DNA of 64,000 nucleotides from Nemophila menziesii (Eukaryota; Streptophyta; Magnoliopsida; Boraginales; Hydrophyllaceae). A program made the position numbers and the translations under genes. The stretch is taken from assembly GCA_029959085.1 (NCBI GenBank), contig JARWIR010000003.1:38179505-38243504 (forward strand), in the 5' to 3' direction. The stretch's first letter is position 1. Every line of letters starts with the position of its first letter. Under the pieces are notes generated by a model. The model saw only the letters and a list, made by a program, of their open reading frames with translations. It did no database searches and had not been told where the DNA came from. Below are positions 1-12,437 of the stretch, piece after piece.

Positions 1-74
1 TACTATTTTATAACTAGAAAAAAACACGTTCGTTATTATTTCTGAAAAACTCCCAATTTTTTTAAATAGTTATT

Positions 75-420
75 TCTTTGTAGTCGCGAAAGATGAACAA
101 ATAGTCGCTAATGGTACATGTCTCTCGCAACTAGTTATTGTTTAAGAATTCATCGCCAGAGACTAATTCTTAATCGCGACTATATTTTCAGTCGTGAACT
201 TGCATAAAACAATTCATTGAATGGGATTGGGCGGTCAGATTTCCCGCCCATGACTATTAGCGACTACTTGCATGCATAGCGACGAAACATGTTGTCGCGA
301 GAGACGGAAATCCAAAAGGCGTAGTCATCTAGCTTTCAACGTGAGTCAGTTGGACAAGTTATTCGCGACTACATTTAGGTAATTCGTGACTACAAAATGT
401 AGTCGCTAGTGACAGTAGTC
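75..420. repeat. Left subterminal motif block of the CACTA-like element
   Basis: About eight copies of GCGACTA or TAGTCGC in both orientations, for example near 81, 103, 176, 250, 364 and the back-to-back pair at 386-410. In En/Spm such subterminal motifs bind the TNPA protein; that role here is inferred from position and symmetry with the block at 5407-5770. Confidence 0.6.
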
Positions 421-984
421 TATATATCCTCTGTCAAGCTCCATTTCTTTCATAACTCATCACATATTACTTAAAAAACGAGAGTCATATTAATCACAAC
501 CCCATTCTAAGCCGATTCCCGAGCAAAACAACATCAATAACATTCAAAATGTAATGGTTCGTCCTTTTATTTACATTTTAATCCATAATTTTTTTAATTC
601 TAAAAAGTTAACCTATTTTTTTTCCTTGTTTGTGATTGCTTGTTAATTGCATGGTTTGTACCAGGATCAAAGACCATTATCCACGTAAAAGGTATGTATT
701 TTAGCAAAGTTTGTTATTTTTTTATTTTAATTTTAATTTTTTTTCTATTAGAAATTTATGTTTATAGTGTACTATTATGAATTATGATTTGTTTAGGGGT
801 AGTGTTTTAGTATTGTGTGGATATTTATTACATTTAATTTCTTAGTTATTAATGTATTTAATTATTAAACTGTTAGAAAATTAGAATATTTTAGAGAATT
901 AGGGCTTAAAATGCTTTTATGGATGAATTTGATCTAAATAGGTGCGCTAAATAGTATTTTTAGTTAAATAGTGAATAATTTGCA

Positions 985-1560
985 AATTTTAGAAAATAGG
1001 AATTATCTTGCAATTTTTAGGTAATTAGGGACTTTTTTGCAATGTCTATAAATAGAAGGACTTACTTGCAATTTTTATAAATATAATGTATAACTTACAA
1101 TTTTATCAAACATAAGGACTAACTTGCAATTTTAATAACTATAAGGACGTACTTGCATTTTTAATATATATGGACTAACTTGCATAATTTATAAAATATA
1201 AGGTCAAATTTACAATTTATTAAAAATAATGTATAACTTGCTATTTTTTTGAAATATAAGGACTAAAATGCAATTTTTATAATTATAATGTATAACTTGC
1301 TATTTTTTTAAATATAAGGACAAAAATACAATTTGTATAAATATAATGTACAAATTGCAATTTTTATAATATATAAAGGCCTTTTTAAATAAATATTAGG
1401 ACTAAGATGTAATATTTAAAATATAAAGGACTAAAAAATAATTTTTTTAAAATATAAAGTACTAAAATGTAATTTTTATAAAATATAAAAAACTAAATTA
1501 TAATTTACTATTATATTTAACATATGGACTAATTTGCAATGTTTATTTACATGAATGATT
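985..1560. repeat. Degenerate AT-rich minisatellite, unit about 30-35 bp
   Basis: Roughly 15 tandem units with the theme 'ataaggactaa.ttgcaattttt.taaa'. Unit length and sequence vary. It sits upstream of the TNP1-like ORF inside the CACTA-like element, in what would be its leader or first intron. The flanks (421-984 and 1561-1830) are AT-rich and show no gene. Confidence 0.6.
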
Positions 1561-1830
1561 AATTTGTTAATTTTATTACATATTATAATTACTTTATCGT
1601 TTTGCTTTGTAATTATTATTTTTTAACTGTATTTTTTATTAATTGGATTGTAATATTTATCAATATAGTAAATTGAATATATTAATTCTTTTGATGAATT
1701 TAATATCTATTAATTTATTAATTGGAATGTAATATTTATTAATATAGGGACTTAAATATAGTATTTAATAATATATGGATTTGATAATATTTAATATGTT
1801 AATACCATAATTGTCACTACTTGTCTTTAG

Positions 1831-3960
1831 ATGACAGGCGCACCAGGGTCCTCAAATACTCCCAGTAGGGTTGGTAATAAAAGGGCACTTACCGAGAGGT
1901 TTGCTATTCATCTCCCAAACCATGGATTAGGCACGTGTATGATTTGTTTGGAAAAAGTGTTTTACCACTACCGTTTGGGTGAGTATGAACTCGAATCACA
2001 CTATTATTTATACCACAGTATTGCAAACCAATCAACTCCCCGTATTCAAAGGAGATATTTTAATAAAAAAGACACCACGTAGTACTCGAGTGTAGAATTT
2101 GTATGCAATGCATTAATCATGATAGTGAAGATGTTGATATTTAGGTGATAGAACATCTATGAACATGTCATTGACGGGATTATTAGTGACTATTTAAATT
2201 AAACGTTTTTCTCGATGTAATTCAATAATTTAGTTTTAAATTGTTATTTTATTGCATTATATGTTTTATTATTCTTATTTAACAATTCAGATTGCTATTA
2301 TATGGATTACGTAATGCCCAGTTCGCATGAGGGGGATGGCCATGGACATGATCCTCACCGCAACCGCGATCGATCTTTGTCTAACTGTAACACACCTCCT
2401 ATTATATGAAATATGTTTATTTTTTATGTTTTATTAGTTAGATCTTTATTCAATGTGGTTAAAAACATAAAAGAAGAAGATAAGGCCTAGGGGTCTGCCT
2501 CACTCAAATCTGCGCTTAGAGTCTTACAGGTCTTAGGTCACCCACTGCTTGTTGATTTCTGCATATTAGACGGCACGTGGAATCCCATGGGGGAGTATTG
2601 AAAGCATGTATCTCAGGTCGTGGGCATCACGGTTAGGGAGCGAATCCTATCGTGTTATAAAAAATAGAAGGACGTCCTAGATAATTTGAAGAAGGATGTT
2701 ATTCATCGTTTATCGGTTATTTTAATTTTACCTTTGACTTTATTTTTAAATCATTAATTTATGTATAATTTAGAAGATGTCTAGCTTGATTTTGTTGAAT
2801 AAATGAATTTTTTGACATCAATGGTTGAGGCAAAGGGGGGACTTGGAAATTGTAGCCGAGAACCTTAACTCTAGCATGTGATTCCGATACAAAGACTTCA
2901 AATACTATGTCAAGAAGTACTACTATTTGAAGGGAAAGAAACCCGATGATGTGAGTGATGAAAATTGGAGAAAAGGGTTTGCAAACTGGGATGCAGTTGA
3001 GAGAAAGGTAATAAGGTTTGAATTTATAATACATAATTTTAACTATATGTTATTAATTTTTCAAATTAAAATAATCTAGAACATGGCCAAGGCAAATGCA
3101 AATAACCGGGATAAGCAAAAGCGACCCAATGGTGCAAAGTCGAGAAATTACTCCCGAACTCGGGATATAATTTATGAGGTACAAATTTTTTTAGTAAAAA
3201 TATATTTTTAAGTATTACAATACTTTAGAATAATAACTGTACAGTGGAATGGAACAACGTAAATTAAAGAAACTCACATCGGGATCGATTGTGGTCATCG
3301 ATGAGCAAACACATAGCATGTCCCAGTTCTACCAATGGGTGGCTCTTCGAGCACGTAGGTTGGGACGAAAAGAATAGAGTGTGGCGGACCGAGAAATACC
3401 AGAAGGCCGATATATATATCTGTATAAAAACTTATTATTAAAAATATTTTGAATATATTTCTATAATGTAACAGACAACTCTTCGAGAAGCTATGAAAGA
3501 GAAAGTCACCCATACCCAGTCTGGGTTATCTAAGCTCCATCTTCCATTCCTGCATTGACAGTTAAGAAACAAGTATATGTTGTTAAGGAGGCAGCGAAGT
3601 CAAGGATGGACCCATCGACGAGAAGTTAGGCACCCAGAGTGGGACCGTCTCCTACGAAAAGACGTGTTTCCATTGCTGGTACATCAACATGCATCCATGA
3701 TCAGCAGCTGAGCGATATGATGGAATCCTTGAATGAACTTCGCGCTGCACATGTTCACCCCCTTACGTTCCTCCAGCTGACCGATCCACGACTCGATTTC
3801 CAGCACCCAATCCCCTATGTTCACGATGGTCGATATTAGCGCAACGATGGAGTATGTTGATGAGATGAGGGAACAAGCGGAACTAACCACTTTCACTCCA
3901 AGCCAACAAAACCCTCCAACAGGTCCTTCTAAGCTGGTGCATTTAGTAGCCGAGAAAGAG
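1831..3960 (+). pseudogene. TNP1-like protein of CACTA element (Transposase_24 family), broken
   Basis: The protein would be the DNA-binding TNPA/TNP1-type partner of a CACTA transposase, acting on the subterminal repeats. An ATG at 1831 opens an 83-residue exon. Further pieces lie at about 2600-2710 (reads like a 'GITVRERILSCYKK' segment), 2878-3010 (charged 'FRYKDFKYYVKKYYYLKGKK' stretch with DENW..GF.NWD) and 3080-3178 (NRDKQKRPNGAKSRNYSR, the conserved N-R..K...G.KS of the family). The last pieces have splice-like edges. Later matches near 3475-3600 are weak. Stops and frame changes interrupt every stretch, so it is a pseudogene. The family call rests on short motifs and could be tested by a profile search. 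Confidence 0.55.
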
Positions 3961-4241
3961 TTGAGGAAGAAACCGAGGGATAAGAAGCAGAACGTTTATA
4001 TCATCCATAGTATTTTGAGTTTTTTGATTGATATTTGTTTCTAGACTTGTATATGTTCCTTTTGACTCTATTTTATATTTATTTAATTTTATGTTGATTT
4101 ATTATTGATTTTGACTTATTTTTAATTTATTAATATTAGTTGTTTTATTTTTTATGTATTATTTATATAAGTTTTAATTAATTAAAAAGAAAAAAACAAA
4201 AAATATATATATTTCTTTTTAAAAAAATGGTCAATTGCGAC

Positions 4242-5406
4242 TTGGGGTGGAAATCGGATCCGAAATTTTTGATTTCGACTTTTTTGATCTGAAAATTCCG
4301 ATTTCGAAACAGATTTTTAAGGTTCTGAAATTCTGAAATTCCGATTTCGAATTTTTCCAAAAAAAAAAATCGGTTCGAAATTTGAACTACATATAAATTT
4401 CCAAAATATATGTGTTTTTCGATCCGATTTTATTTCCGAATTATAATTATATTTCAAAATAATATTGCATAGAGTATTTGAAACATGAAAACTAATGTCC
4501 TATTTCTTTGATCCTTGAAAAGTTTTGGAACTTGAAAATCAACTGAACTTCCATATATACTATCTAGTTAGTTATATTACCAAAACTTTTTCAATGTATA
4601 TTTATACATCAACTCAAGATTTGATTAATCTAAAAAAATTATTAGGTTTCTTCTTAATAGGTTCATCAATTAATTTCTCTCTTTCTTGTATCATTGATAA
4701 TATCTGTAAGGAAACCTTCAACAGCTGAACAGAGTCGTGCCTTTACCAACAAATTTCATATCACTGTAAATGCCCGGAACTTGTTGATTTTGTTAACTAC
4801 TTTAACAGCCTTAACCGTTTCAATGATACTTATGGTCAAACCAAAGACAACACAACAATGCCTAGTGTGATCTTCTTTTCAGAATATTGAAACAATGTTT
4901 TTGCATTTTCTCTAATAACTTATACAGTCTTTTCGCACTTTTGCTAACAACTTATAGGAAATTGCAGGATCATATTGAGGCTCGGAGGCAAAACTGTTTT
5001 GGAACAAAATTGCAAGATCATTTTTTGAGACTTTTTTGCAATATTTATTTTTTCATGTAATTGGAAATGGAACAGCTGTTTAGCATTATTTTTCTAGCTA
5101 TTGTTACTTTGTTACTTCATGTAAATTTTAAATTTAGTTTTTATATATTGTTACTCTTCGTGTAAGTTTTATAACTTTAGTTTTTAACCACGGTTACTCT
5201 TCATGTAAAATTTAAATTATTTTTCTGATAAATAACCCTTAGTTCGGCAATTTTCGAACCAAAAGTTCCAAAATTTATCTGCTGAAATTTCCGAATTTCT
5301 GATAAATTCCGAATCCGAATTCAGAATTGTTTTTCCCAGTTTCGAAAAAATTGAAATTTTTCTGAAAGACCCTTTTCGGATGCGTTCCTTCAGATTTCCA
5401 TCCCTG
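4242..5406. mobile_element. Non-autonomous hAT-like element with 8-bp target duplication
   Basis: The ends form an imperfect inverted repeat: left TTGGGGTGGAAATC, right (complement) CAGGGATGGAAATC. More inverted similarity in CCGAAATTTC-type sequence follows inside. The element is flanked by ATTGCGAC at 4234-4241 and 5407-5414, the 8-bp duplication expected of hAT transposons. The duplicated target is itself a GCGACTAC motif of the CACTA-like element. No transposase is encoded; the interior (about 4400-5215) is AT-rich without a recognisable gene. Confidence 0.8.
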
Positions 5407-5770
5407 ATTGCGACTACAAAATAGTCGCAGATGATAGAATCTACGTAGTCGCTAATAAGTCTATCATTAGCGACTATAAAAAAGTTGTCGAAAACTAAAG
5501 GAATGTAGCGGCTACGTGTGTAGTCGCTACTCATTGTAGATAATGACTACATTATGTAGTCGGTAGTAATCTATCCATTGCGACTACTTTTGTCATCGTA
5601 AATACCCATTGTGCTTTGGCGAAGACAAAGCACGGCGTAGTCGCAATTGATGATCTCTATCACGAATTTCAAGCGACCATATAACAGCGACGACATATAG
5701 TCGTGAATGATAAAATCAGTCTTTAGCTACTAACTTTTTGACTAGTAAGGATGACTATTGTCGTCGCGAG
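5407..5770. repeat. Right subterminal motif block of the CACTA-like element
   Basis: At least seven copies of GCGACTA or TAGTCGC, for example at 5411-5430 (two, back to back), 5444, 5468, 5504-5530, 5545-5570, 5577 and 5635. It is denser than the left block. The sequence runs on directly from the hAT target duplication, so the hAT insertion split this block from the gene. Confidence 0.65.
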
Positions 5771-7585
5771 TGGTGCTTCACACAGCAGTGGTAATAAGAC
5801 GAGAAGATACCGCTTATACCCGAAAAATATTTATGTATAAAGTGATTCACGGTTTTCACGATATTACTTTATATCTTATTTGCTTGTTGTATTTAGTATT
5901 TCTTTTACATATAAAACTTGTTATTTTATCAATTATTATTTAATTAATAAATTATTTTTTGGTTTTCTTTATTATTGGTAAATATTTATTTTACCAATAA
6001 TAATAGTTGAGTTAGCTTTTTTTTGTTCAGATATTAACATTTTATTCAGTCAAAGAGAAATACAACACACTATCGACATCACACAAAATAAACATAATAC
6101 ACAACATCAATTTTCTGACAGCAGTCCGTAAAACCAAAATGTCTTCCAAGTCGAAAAGCAAGTAACCAAAGAGACCCTCCAGTTTAACTGTTCCTTCATG
6201 AAAATCACGGCAAACACTCGAACGCCAAACAGGGATACATGATCCCCAACACAACGGGAGATACCTAATCACGATTAACTCCGCAACTGTGACCTCAACA
6301 GTGTAAAACACCCCAAAATACCTAATAAATGGGTGACCTCAGAAGAGCGACCATGTGAGGGGTGTTTCTTCAACTGAATCCAACCAGCATAGATGGACCT
6401 CCTAGTTTCCAAATTTATCCAACATTTTGAAGTATACTGTATTCTAAGCGAACTAAAAAAGTCCTTAAATATTTTAATTTGAGATAAAAACCAACTCTTA
6501 TGATCAAGCTATAGTAAAATTGATTTGAGAAAGGTTTCAGTTCCTTTTATTAGAAAAAACAAACCACTTCTATAATCAATCCTCTGCAACATCAGTCTTA
6601 CCCTATTGAAACTTCCATAGTAAACGAACGGATGCTCAAATTGAGTCGACAAAACAACATGAAAGTGAATCAATAAAACCTCACGAATATCATACCTTAT
6701 AAGAGAAAGTCAATAATTTTACCAGAAGCGTAACACTCCAGTTGGGCTAGGCTCACGAAGCAGAGCCCACTTGACACTCAAGCGGGACGGAGTAGCCGTC
6801 TTTGTCTCCTCTCCACCATTCATCTTCATCGTCGTTTCCAGTTTCCAATCCAAAAGCATCGTCTTGAAAAACTGATCCCCAACCTTCACACGCTCTTTCA
6901 CATCTGAAACCCTAACCCTAACATGTTCCGTTCGTGGTCCCCGTATACCACCTTTCCTCCACCCAATATCCCACCACCCATCACGTTTAGCCTAGACCAT
7001 CACAACCCAACACCCCTCCTTCCGCCGCCAATCAACCCCGAGTAGGAAGACTAATCCCATCAGACCTGTCAACAGCTTCTTCGAACCCAAATCACAAAAG
7101 AGAAACAGCGATGTGTGTTTCGTCCAAAAATAGTGACTTTACACCATATAGATCTAAAGATTTGAGAAGGAAAAGTTAAATTGAAAATAAGTCAAAAGAA
7201 GAAAGAGAAAGAAGAGAGAACCAGATATTTCTCTCTCTACATTTTTTCGTTTTGGAAAAATTGATTTTAAATAGTTGAGTTAGTTCAGCTCTTGTTATTT
7301 TGTAAAGAGTGTAATAAAAAATATAGGTTTAATCTTTCGTTAAACATATACAATCTAACTCACGTTATTAAAAAAATTGTGTTAACCCCATGACAAACAA
7401 ACATTTGAACTATACATCATTAATAAACACACTTGCACATTCTTGCATTATCGAAATGAGATTTGCATCTTCTAACATGGACGTGGATCACATGATCAAT
7501 GCAACTAAACATATGGGAGAACTACACGGCCTACTATGGGCAGTACCACAAGGAACACATCAAACATCAAGATCGACACGAGAAC
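5771..7585. other. Unassigned region, no recognisable gene
   Basis: Contains only short open frames, for example a minus-strand frame at 6042-6311 and another at 6719-6901 that are interrupted between them. The region 6900-7130 is more GC-rich and may be the 5' part of an eroded minus-strand gene or retroelement. I recognise no domain and do not assign function. Confidence 0.4.
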
Positions 7586-7993
7586 CACGCATACCATTGG
7601 ACAGAAGCAATCACATTCAGGTGTGATGCCTCCTTTAGCAATAAATATTAACCCATGGGTATTGGATTGATACATGTACATCATTGGACAGGAGGATCAA
7701 AGGAAACAAAGGTTACAGCCAGATGCGATACTGTCCTAGAAGGCGAGGCACTCACGATTACGGAAGAAACAAAGCAATGCAAGGATTTTCCGGAATGTTC
7801 AATGATTATGTATTCAAATAAACTTGAATTAATACAAGGTATTAGGCAGGTGTCAGTGCCAAGATGGACGATACAACCGATCATCTGGCAATTTCACTGG
7901 ATGTTGAAAGAATCGGGTCCTATATCCTACCGGCATTTACCGCATTGTATGAACGACCAGGCGGATTTTCTTACAGAAAATGCTAGACACTGA
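7586..7993 (+). pseudogene. RNase H-like (RVT_3) remnant, probably from a LINE
   Basis: In one frame the sequence reads W-T-E-A-I-T-F-R-C-D-A-S-F, then a stop, then GIGLI.V.H.TGG, EGEALTI, a 'YSNKLELIQGI' segment and finally ADFLTENAR. These are the landmarks of the plant RVT_3 RNase H fold: first Asp in RCDAS, the Glu in EGEAL, an Asn in place of the usual Asp of the 'esDs' position, and the last Asp in QADFL. One in-frame TAA (after NKY) breaks it. No reverse transcriptase is visible upstream, so it is a 5'-truncated or recombined fragment. A domesticated RNase H-like gene is a less likely alternative. Confidence 0.6.
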
Positions 7994-8176
7994 ACCACCA
8001 GAGGATAAGCTTCCTCGACTTCACTTATGGAGGTTTTCTAAAAAATGGGCATTGGATGAGATTTTATGGTAACACCGCCGTACACGTCCATAAAAAGCGA
8101 TATTTGTATTTTTAGAAGAACATGATAAGAAAATCCTCTCATCTAAAATTAGCTACGCGTAAAAGTCTTTCTTTCC
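7994..8176. other. Short spacer without gene
   Basis: Sequence between the RNase H remnant and the outer inverted repeat. No ORF, repeat or RNA signature seen. Confidence 0.4.
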
Positions 8177-8295
8177 GGAGGAAAGTACAAATTGAGGTCC
8201 AAAGTAAAAATTACTTTTCTTTAAAGCCTAACTAAATAAACATTCTATGTAAGGCCTAATCTAAATCTGGTTTGGATTTTTACCCTTTTACCCTA
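8177..8295 (+). repeat. Left terminal inverted repeat of outer element
   Basis: Begins GGAGGAAAGTACAAATTG and pairs with the right arm at 22425-22549. Confidence 0.55.
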
Positions 8296-8339
8296 GTATC
8301 TTATTTATTTCTATTTTTTTGTTCTTTTGATTAATACCA

Positions 8340-8960
8340 TTGTGTAGGTTGCTATTAATCCGAAGGGTATGTACTCACGTTCCTATTTTCCCGAAGATAC
8401 GTACCTATGCCGGTTTTTTATTTTTGCTTTATAAGTCCTAATATCATTTTTGTCCATGTCCAATCGATGTACCCTAGGGGTTGTACCCGAGGGTACGTAC
8501 CTATGTTGGTTTAATCTTTTATTTATAAGTCTAGATATAATTTTTTCCATGTCCAATCGTTGTACCCTACCCAAACCCAATTACAAGACCATATCCACCT
8601 CCACACACACATAAGAACCAAAAATCAAAAATAGTTTCTTTACTCGGGCCTTATGGGATGTACTCCTCTATTCAACTTCACACACGCATATAAACAAAAA
8701 CCAATAGAAAACAAAAAAGTTGCACATAAAGGGTTGTACCTAAGCCCAAAACAGATATTCACACTCCAAAGGGTTGTACCTAAGCCCAAAAAAAATATTC
8801 ACACTCGCATAGGAACAAAAATAAGTCAACATATAAAAAAATGTACCCAAGGGGTTGTACCCATAAAAAAAACAAAAACGAAATTGTAAAAAAATAGCAG
8901 ATCTGAACAAAAGGACATCTGTTCACAGGGGGTTGTACCATAGTGGTTGTACCCATCACA
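8340..8960. repeat. Dispersed GGGTTGTACC / GGGTACGTACC motif cluster
   Basis: About ten copies of GGGTTGTACC(C/T) or the related palindromic GGTACGTACC occur in 620 bp, among them two near-identical stretches at about 8728-8800 that read 'aagggttgtacctaagccc'. The related GGTACGTACATAC occurs near the other end of the outer element at about 22310. Clusters of this kind next to terminal repeats are often transposase-binding subterminal repeats; that is inference. Confidence 0.5.
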
Positions 8961-9049
8961 CATTTTTTACTTGCAAATAAACAAAACCAGTTTAGGGTTT
9001 ATGTTCACAAAAATAAAATAAGGAGACGTATATCGGTGGTGATAAAAAA

Positions 9050-9700
9050 ATCAAAACATTAGCAGATCTGAAGCGGCTGCGGGGGCGACGAACCAGAAAA
9101 CGGTGGGGAAAGTGAGATCACGGCGGCGACGACGAACCAGAAAACAACGTTCTTGTTCGGGACAAGTGGCGAAGGTTAATCTGGATGTCAGAATTGGTGG
9201 GAGCATAGCGTTCTTGTTCGGACCAGGTGACAAAGGTTAGATCTAGAAAACAACGATCTTGTTTGATGAGCATAGCGTTCTTGGATCCAGGAAAGTGGTG
9301 AGTTTCTTGTGCAGAGCTTCGCCGGTTTTCTTCTTCAGGAGAGCTTCGGCGGGAAGGTGAGGCCCGAGTTTCGGTGTAAAGGTTTGAGGGTCCATGTCGG
9401 GTCCACGGCGGTTCGATGGTCCACGATGAAGGTTCGAATTGAAGGCGACGGTTTCTTGTGCAGTGCGTGAAGGTGGTGATGGTGGTGAAGATGGTGGTGA
9501 GGGTGGAGAAGGGTGTGGAGATGGTGGTGAAGGTCCACGGCAACAGAGAAATGAGGGGAGGCGGTTTTTTCTGGACGAGGGTGGCAAACGGGGTGGGATG
9601 GGGATGGCGGTGAAGGTCCACAGGGAGATGGAGGTGGAGGCGCGTTTATTTGCAGAGGAGCGGCGAACTTAGGCTTTGGTTCTGATCTGAACTAGAGAGA
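9050..9700. other. GC-rich low-complexity block
   Basis: Rich in GGTGGTGA or CACCACC runs, giving long overlapping open frames on both strands (for example 9118-9621 on -). Amino-acid content is histidine, proline and serine repeats with no domain, as expected from composition alone. It may be a transcribed leader exon of the outer element. I do not call a gene. Confidence 0.45.
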
Positions 9701-10740
9701 GAACGGAGAATGAGATGGGAGGGGAGGGTAGGTTCCAAACCTTAATGAGTTTTTTGTTTTGGTTTTTAAAAGTTTATTGTGTATAAATAGGAAAGGTGGG
9801 TTTTTGGTCTTTTTTATTTTTTAGTTAGGTTGTAATAAACTAATTAAGGATGTTGTTTTTTATTAAACCATAGGTTATAAGGCCTTATTTAGTTCTTACT
9901 CCTTTTTTCCGAGTTAGTCTCGTTAGAAGATGGGTAAACTTTACTTTTCTTCACCTAATTACTATGTTATTTGTATTGTTAAAATATACAGAGTAAAACA
10001 AAAACATTATAATTGTTATATTATTACATTTTTATTAACTTTACATGGCAATCATGCAAACAGCATGACAGACCCACGACAAATTATGTCTGATAATATC
10101 TATATATGTTTCCTATAGTGTTTTATTTTATAATAAATCTTAAATATGAATCCATTTGTTCGCACTTGAACAAGTAGAGACAAAGGGAGCGACATTACTC
10201 TGAAACCAACTAAAGTCCATAATAACATCACTGAAGTTTGAATAGTTAAGTTTTTGTTTGCTTTTACAGTTGTGGTCTTTTTGGATCTTTAACTATAAGA
10301 TTAAAAAAAAACAATATTTTCTGACGCTGGTGAAAACATTGAGAATATATATAGGTACGTAGTATCACGAGAATTAGCCTAAGATCTTCAAGTACTATAT
10401 TATAATAGAATTGACATATTGAAAACATTAGGCTTTTCAGTGTAAGCAGCACATGCTTCTAGTTGTGTAGTTGTATGGGGACCTAAGATATGTTCTGAGG
10501 AATCAAAATATACGTTCCACATTTTTCTACCTTGATATATCTAGTAAAATGAAAAACAAAATGTAAAATATAGAACGCTTAAAAATGATATTAGGATTCC
10601 AAGTGAAGCATGTGTGCAAGAAGACGAATATGTACACATGATTCCCAAAAAAGGGGAATTATAGAATAAAAGCCCACCTAGTAACTAGTAGTCCAATACC
10701 AACTAAACCCAGTAAAATACTCAAATAACCCTTAATCCCT
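9701..10740. other. AT-rich spacer without gene
   Basis: Only short chance ORFs. Around 9750-9903 there is weak inverted similarity to the left arm of the outer element (GGAG.AAG.AC.AAAT), possibly another family member. Confidence 0.35.
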
Positions 10741-11610
10741 CTATACACTCTCTGCAACAAAAAAAAAAGCAAAACAAAAATACCCAATTACATTTTTGTT
10801 TCAAAACCCTACCCCTCTCTATACCCCCTCTCTCTCTCACCTCCCCACTGTGAGCCACCCCCACCCCCTACCTGCAGACCCCAGCCCCACCTTCCCACCA
10901 CCACTGCTCGATGCCCTCCTTCCTCCCCACCGTCCAGCGCTACTCCACACCACGGCAGCAGCACCACCATGAACCACCACGCCAAGATCTGCTCCCATTT
11001 CTTCTCCAAGATCTGTGAACCACCACCACGCCAAGAATCGTGAACCACCACCACGGCAGAATCGCGAACCACCACCACGCCAAGATCTGTGAACCACCAC
11101 CTTCCCATCGAGAGCCAGTCCCCGCCGAGACACCCCCACCTTCCACCGAGAGCCACCCGCACCTTCCACAAAGCTCCACTGCAGCGCCTGTAACAGCACC
11201 ACCACGCCGGAGTCGCCTTCTCAGCTTCGAAGACCACCACGAACAGCCATGAACAGCCTCCCCCTGCGACGCCATGAACAGCCTTCTTCTCCGTCGCGCC
11301 TTCTTCTCCGCTGCACTGCTTCAGCAACACCACCCTGCAGATCCCGACCAGATCTGCAAGAAAGCCGCCGCCATTCTAGATCTACAACTGCTGGCCCTCC
11401 ACGAAGCAACTTCTGTTAACCACGACGAAGCAACGCCGCCACTCCACGACAAAACTCTGCTGCAGCACCATCACCATAAACTACCTCTGTCATCCTCCAT
11501 TTTCACCACTGCTCCACCCCGTACTCCTCCACCACCAGCAAAACCCACCACTGCTGCAACGCGCAGCCCCTCGCCTCCTACCAACCACCATACCAGATCT
11601 GACCACAACA
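10740..11610 (+). other. Possible promoter and GC-rich leader (CCACC repeats)
   Basis: A pyrimidine patch of plant core-promoter type (CCCCTCTCTATACCCCCTCTCTCTCTC region, about 10812-10845) precedes 750 bp rich in ACCACCACC and AGATCTG. Open frames at 11040-11252 and 11274-11615 on +, and longer ones on -, are low complexity with no domain. Best read as an untranslated leader of the outer element or a captured GC-rich exon; coding status is unsupported. Confidence 0.35.
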
Positions 11611-12300
11611 CTTGAAAAGCGCCGCCCCAATACCAGATCTCATTGTTTTTTTTTTTAATTTTTTAACATGTTTGTTGGTCCAACCTGTTTGTTGGTCCAG
11701 CCCACTTGGGCCAGCATCTCAGTTCATTCTATTTGTTTTTTTAAAATGTCTAGACCTTGTATGTTTTTTTACACAGTCCAGCAACAAAACTTTTCCAAAA
11801 ACAAAAATGTCCAGCCCAATATGGGCTATACCTTGTTCGTGTCTTCCTTTTTTAAAACCACTTTGTTCGTAGGTCCAGACCGTATTGTCCATCCCCATTT
11901 GGGCTCTTGTCTGTATTTTTTTTATTTTAAAAAAATATGTTTTGACCAGCTTGGTTGATACACACTATCCCCCCATTATTTTATTTTGTCTTGTTTAAAA
12001 GATTGGGTTGTTTATTTTTATTTCTTGAATCTAAAAACTAACCCTTCATTTTTTTTTCTTGTTTTTTTGTTTTGTTCATTCTATTTTATACTGAAAACTA
12101 GTCCAGCTATATTGGTCCAGCCACCTTGGTCTAGAAATTCGGGTTTATACGTTATGGGCTAAAACATTGGGGTTTGTGACACGATTAATGACTGAGAAAA
12201 AAAAATCAAAAACAAGGACAAAACGGGCTTTTGTGCACCCCCTTGGACAAAAAGTTGGAGAATACCGAGTAATTGGACATATAAAGAAGAGATAATTACA
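11611..12300. other. T-rich spacer up to the MULE
   Basis: Contains repeated 'gtccagcc' and 'ttggtccag' phrases and T runs, with no gene. It ends at the MULE terminal repeat. Confidence 0.35.
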
Positions 12301-12425
12301 TTTAGGGTCTTGACCACACCCCCCTCTTCAAGATGGAGACCCGGCCTAGAGCATCTTCTTACTAAAGACCTCAGAAACTTTTTAACACATGAAACCCAAA
12401 ACCCCTGTTACCTTTCTACCCTCAA
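12301..12425 (+). repeat. Left terminal inverted repeat of the MULE
   Basis: Shares TAGGGTCTTG at the tip, the CTTCTTA and GACCTCA blocks and TTTCTACCCT with the complement of 22087-22211. Similarity is patchy, so the copy is old. Confidence 0.55.
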
Positions 12426-12437
12426 ATGTTTTTTAGA

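Larger units (their letters stand above)
1..5770 (+). mobile_element. Degenerate CACTA (En/Spm)-like DNA transposon, left end possibly outside window
   Basis: Two blocks of a short motif (GCGACTAC or its complement GTAGTCGC, often as inverted pairs) lie at about 75-420 and 5407-5770. They flank a broken gene with the TNP1/Transposase_24 signature. Subterminal motif arrays around a TNP1-like gene are the known layout of CACTA elements. I could not find a CACTA terminal inverted repeat or the 3-bp target duplication, so both ends are approximate. A hAT-like element has inserted at 4242-5406. The TNP2-type (DDE) transposase is not visible, so this copy is non-autonomous. Confidence 0.6.

Noticed and set aside
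6042..6901. Minus-strand gene in the unassigned region
   Set aside because: Short interrupted frames, no recognisable domain or splice pattern.
9118..9621. 167-residue minus-strand ORF
   Set aside because: His/Pro/Thr low complexity from CACC repeats, with open frames in all directions; no domain.
9750..9903. Right arm of a 1.7 kb element starting at 8177
   Set aside because: Similarity to the 8177 arm is much weaker than that of 22425-22549; noted as an alternative only.
10809..11333. 174-residue minus-strand ORF and overlapping frames
   Set aside because: Gly/Val/Trp-rich translation of GGTGG repeats; composition artefact.
10650..12260. Separate element with ends AAGGGG...AAAAGCCC
   Set aside because: Only about 15 loosely matching bases and no target duplication.
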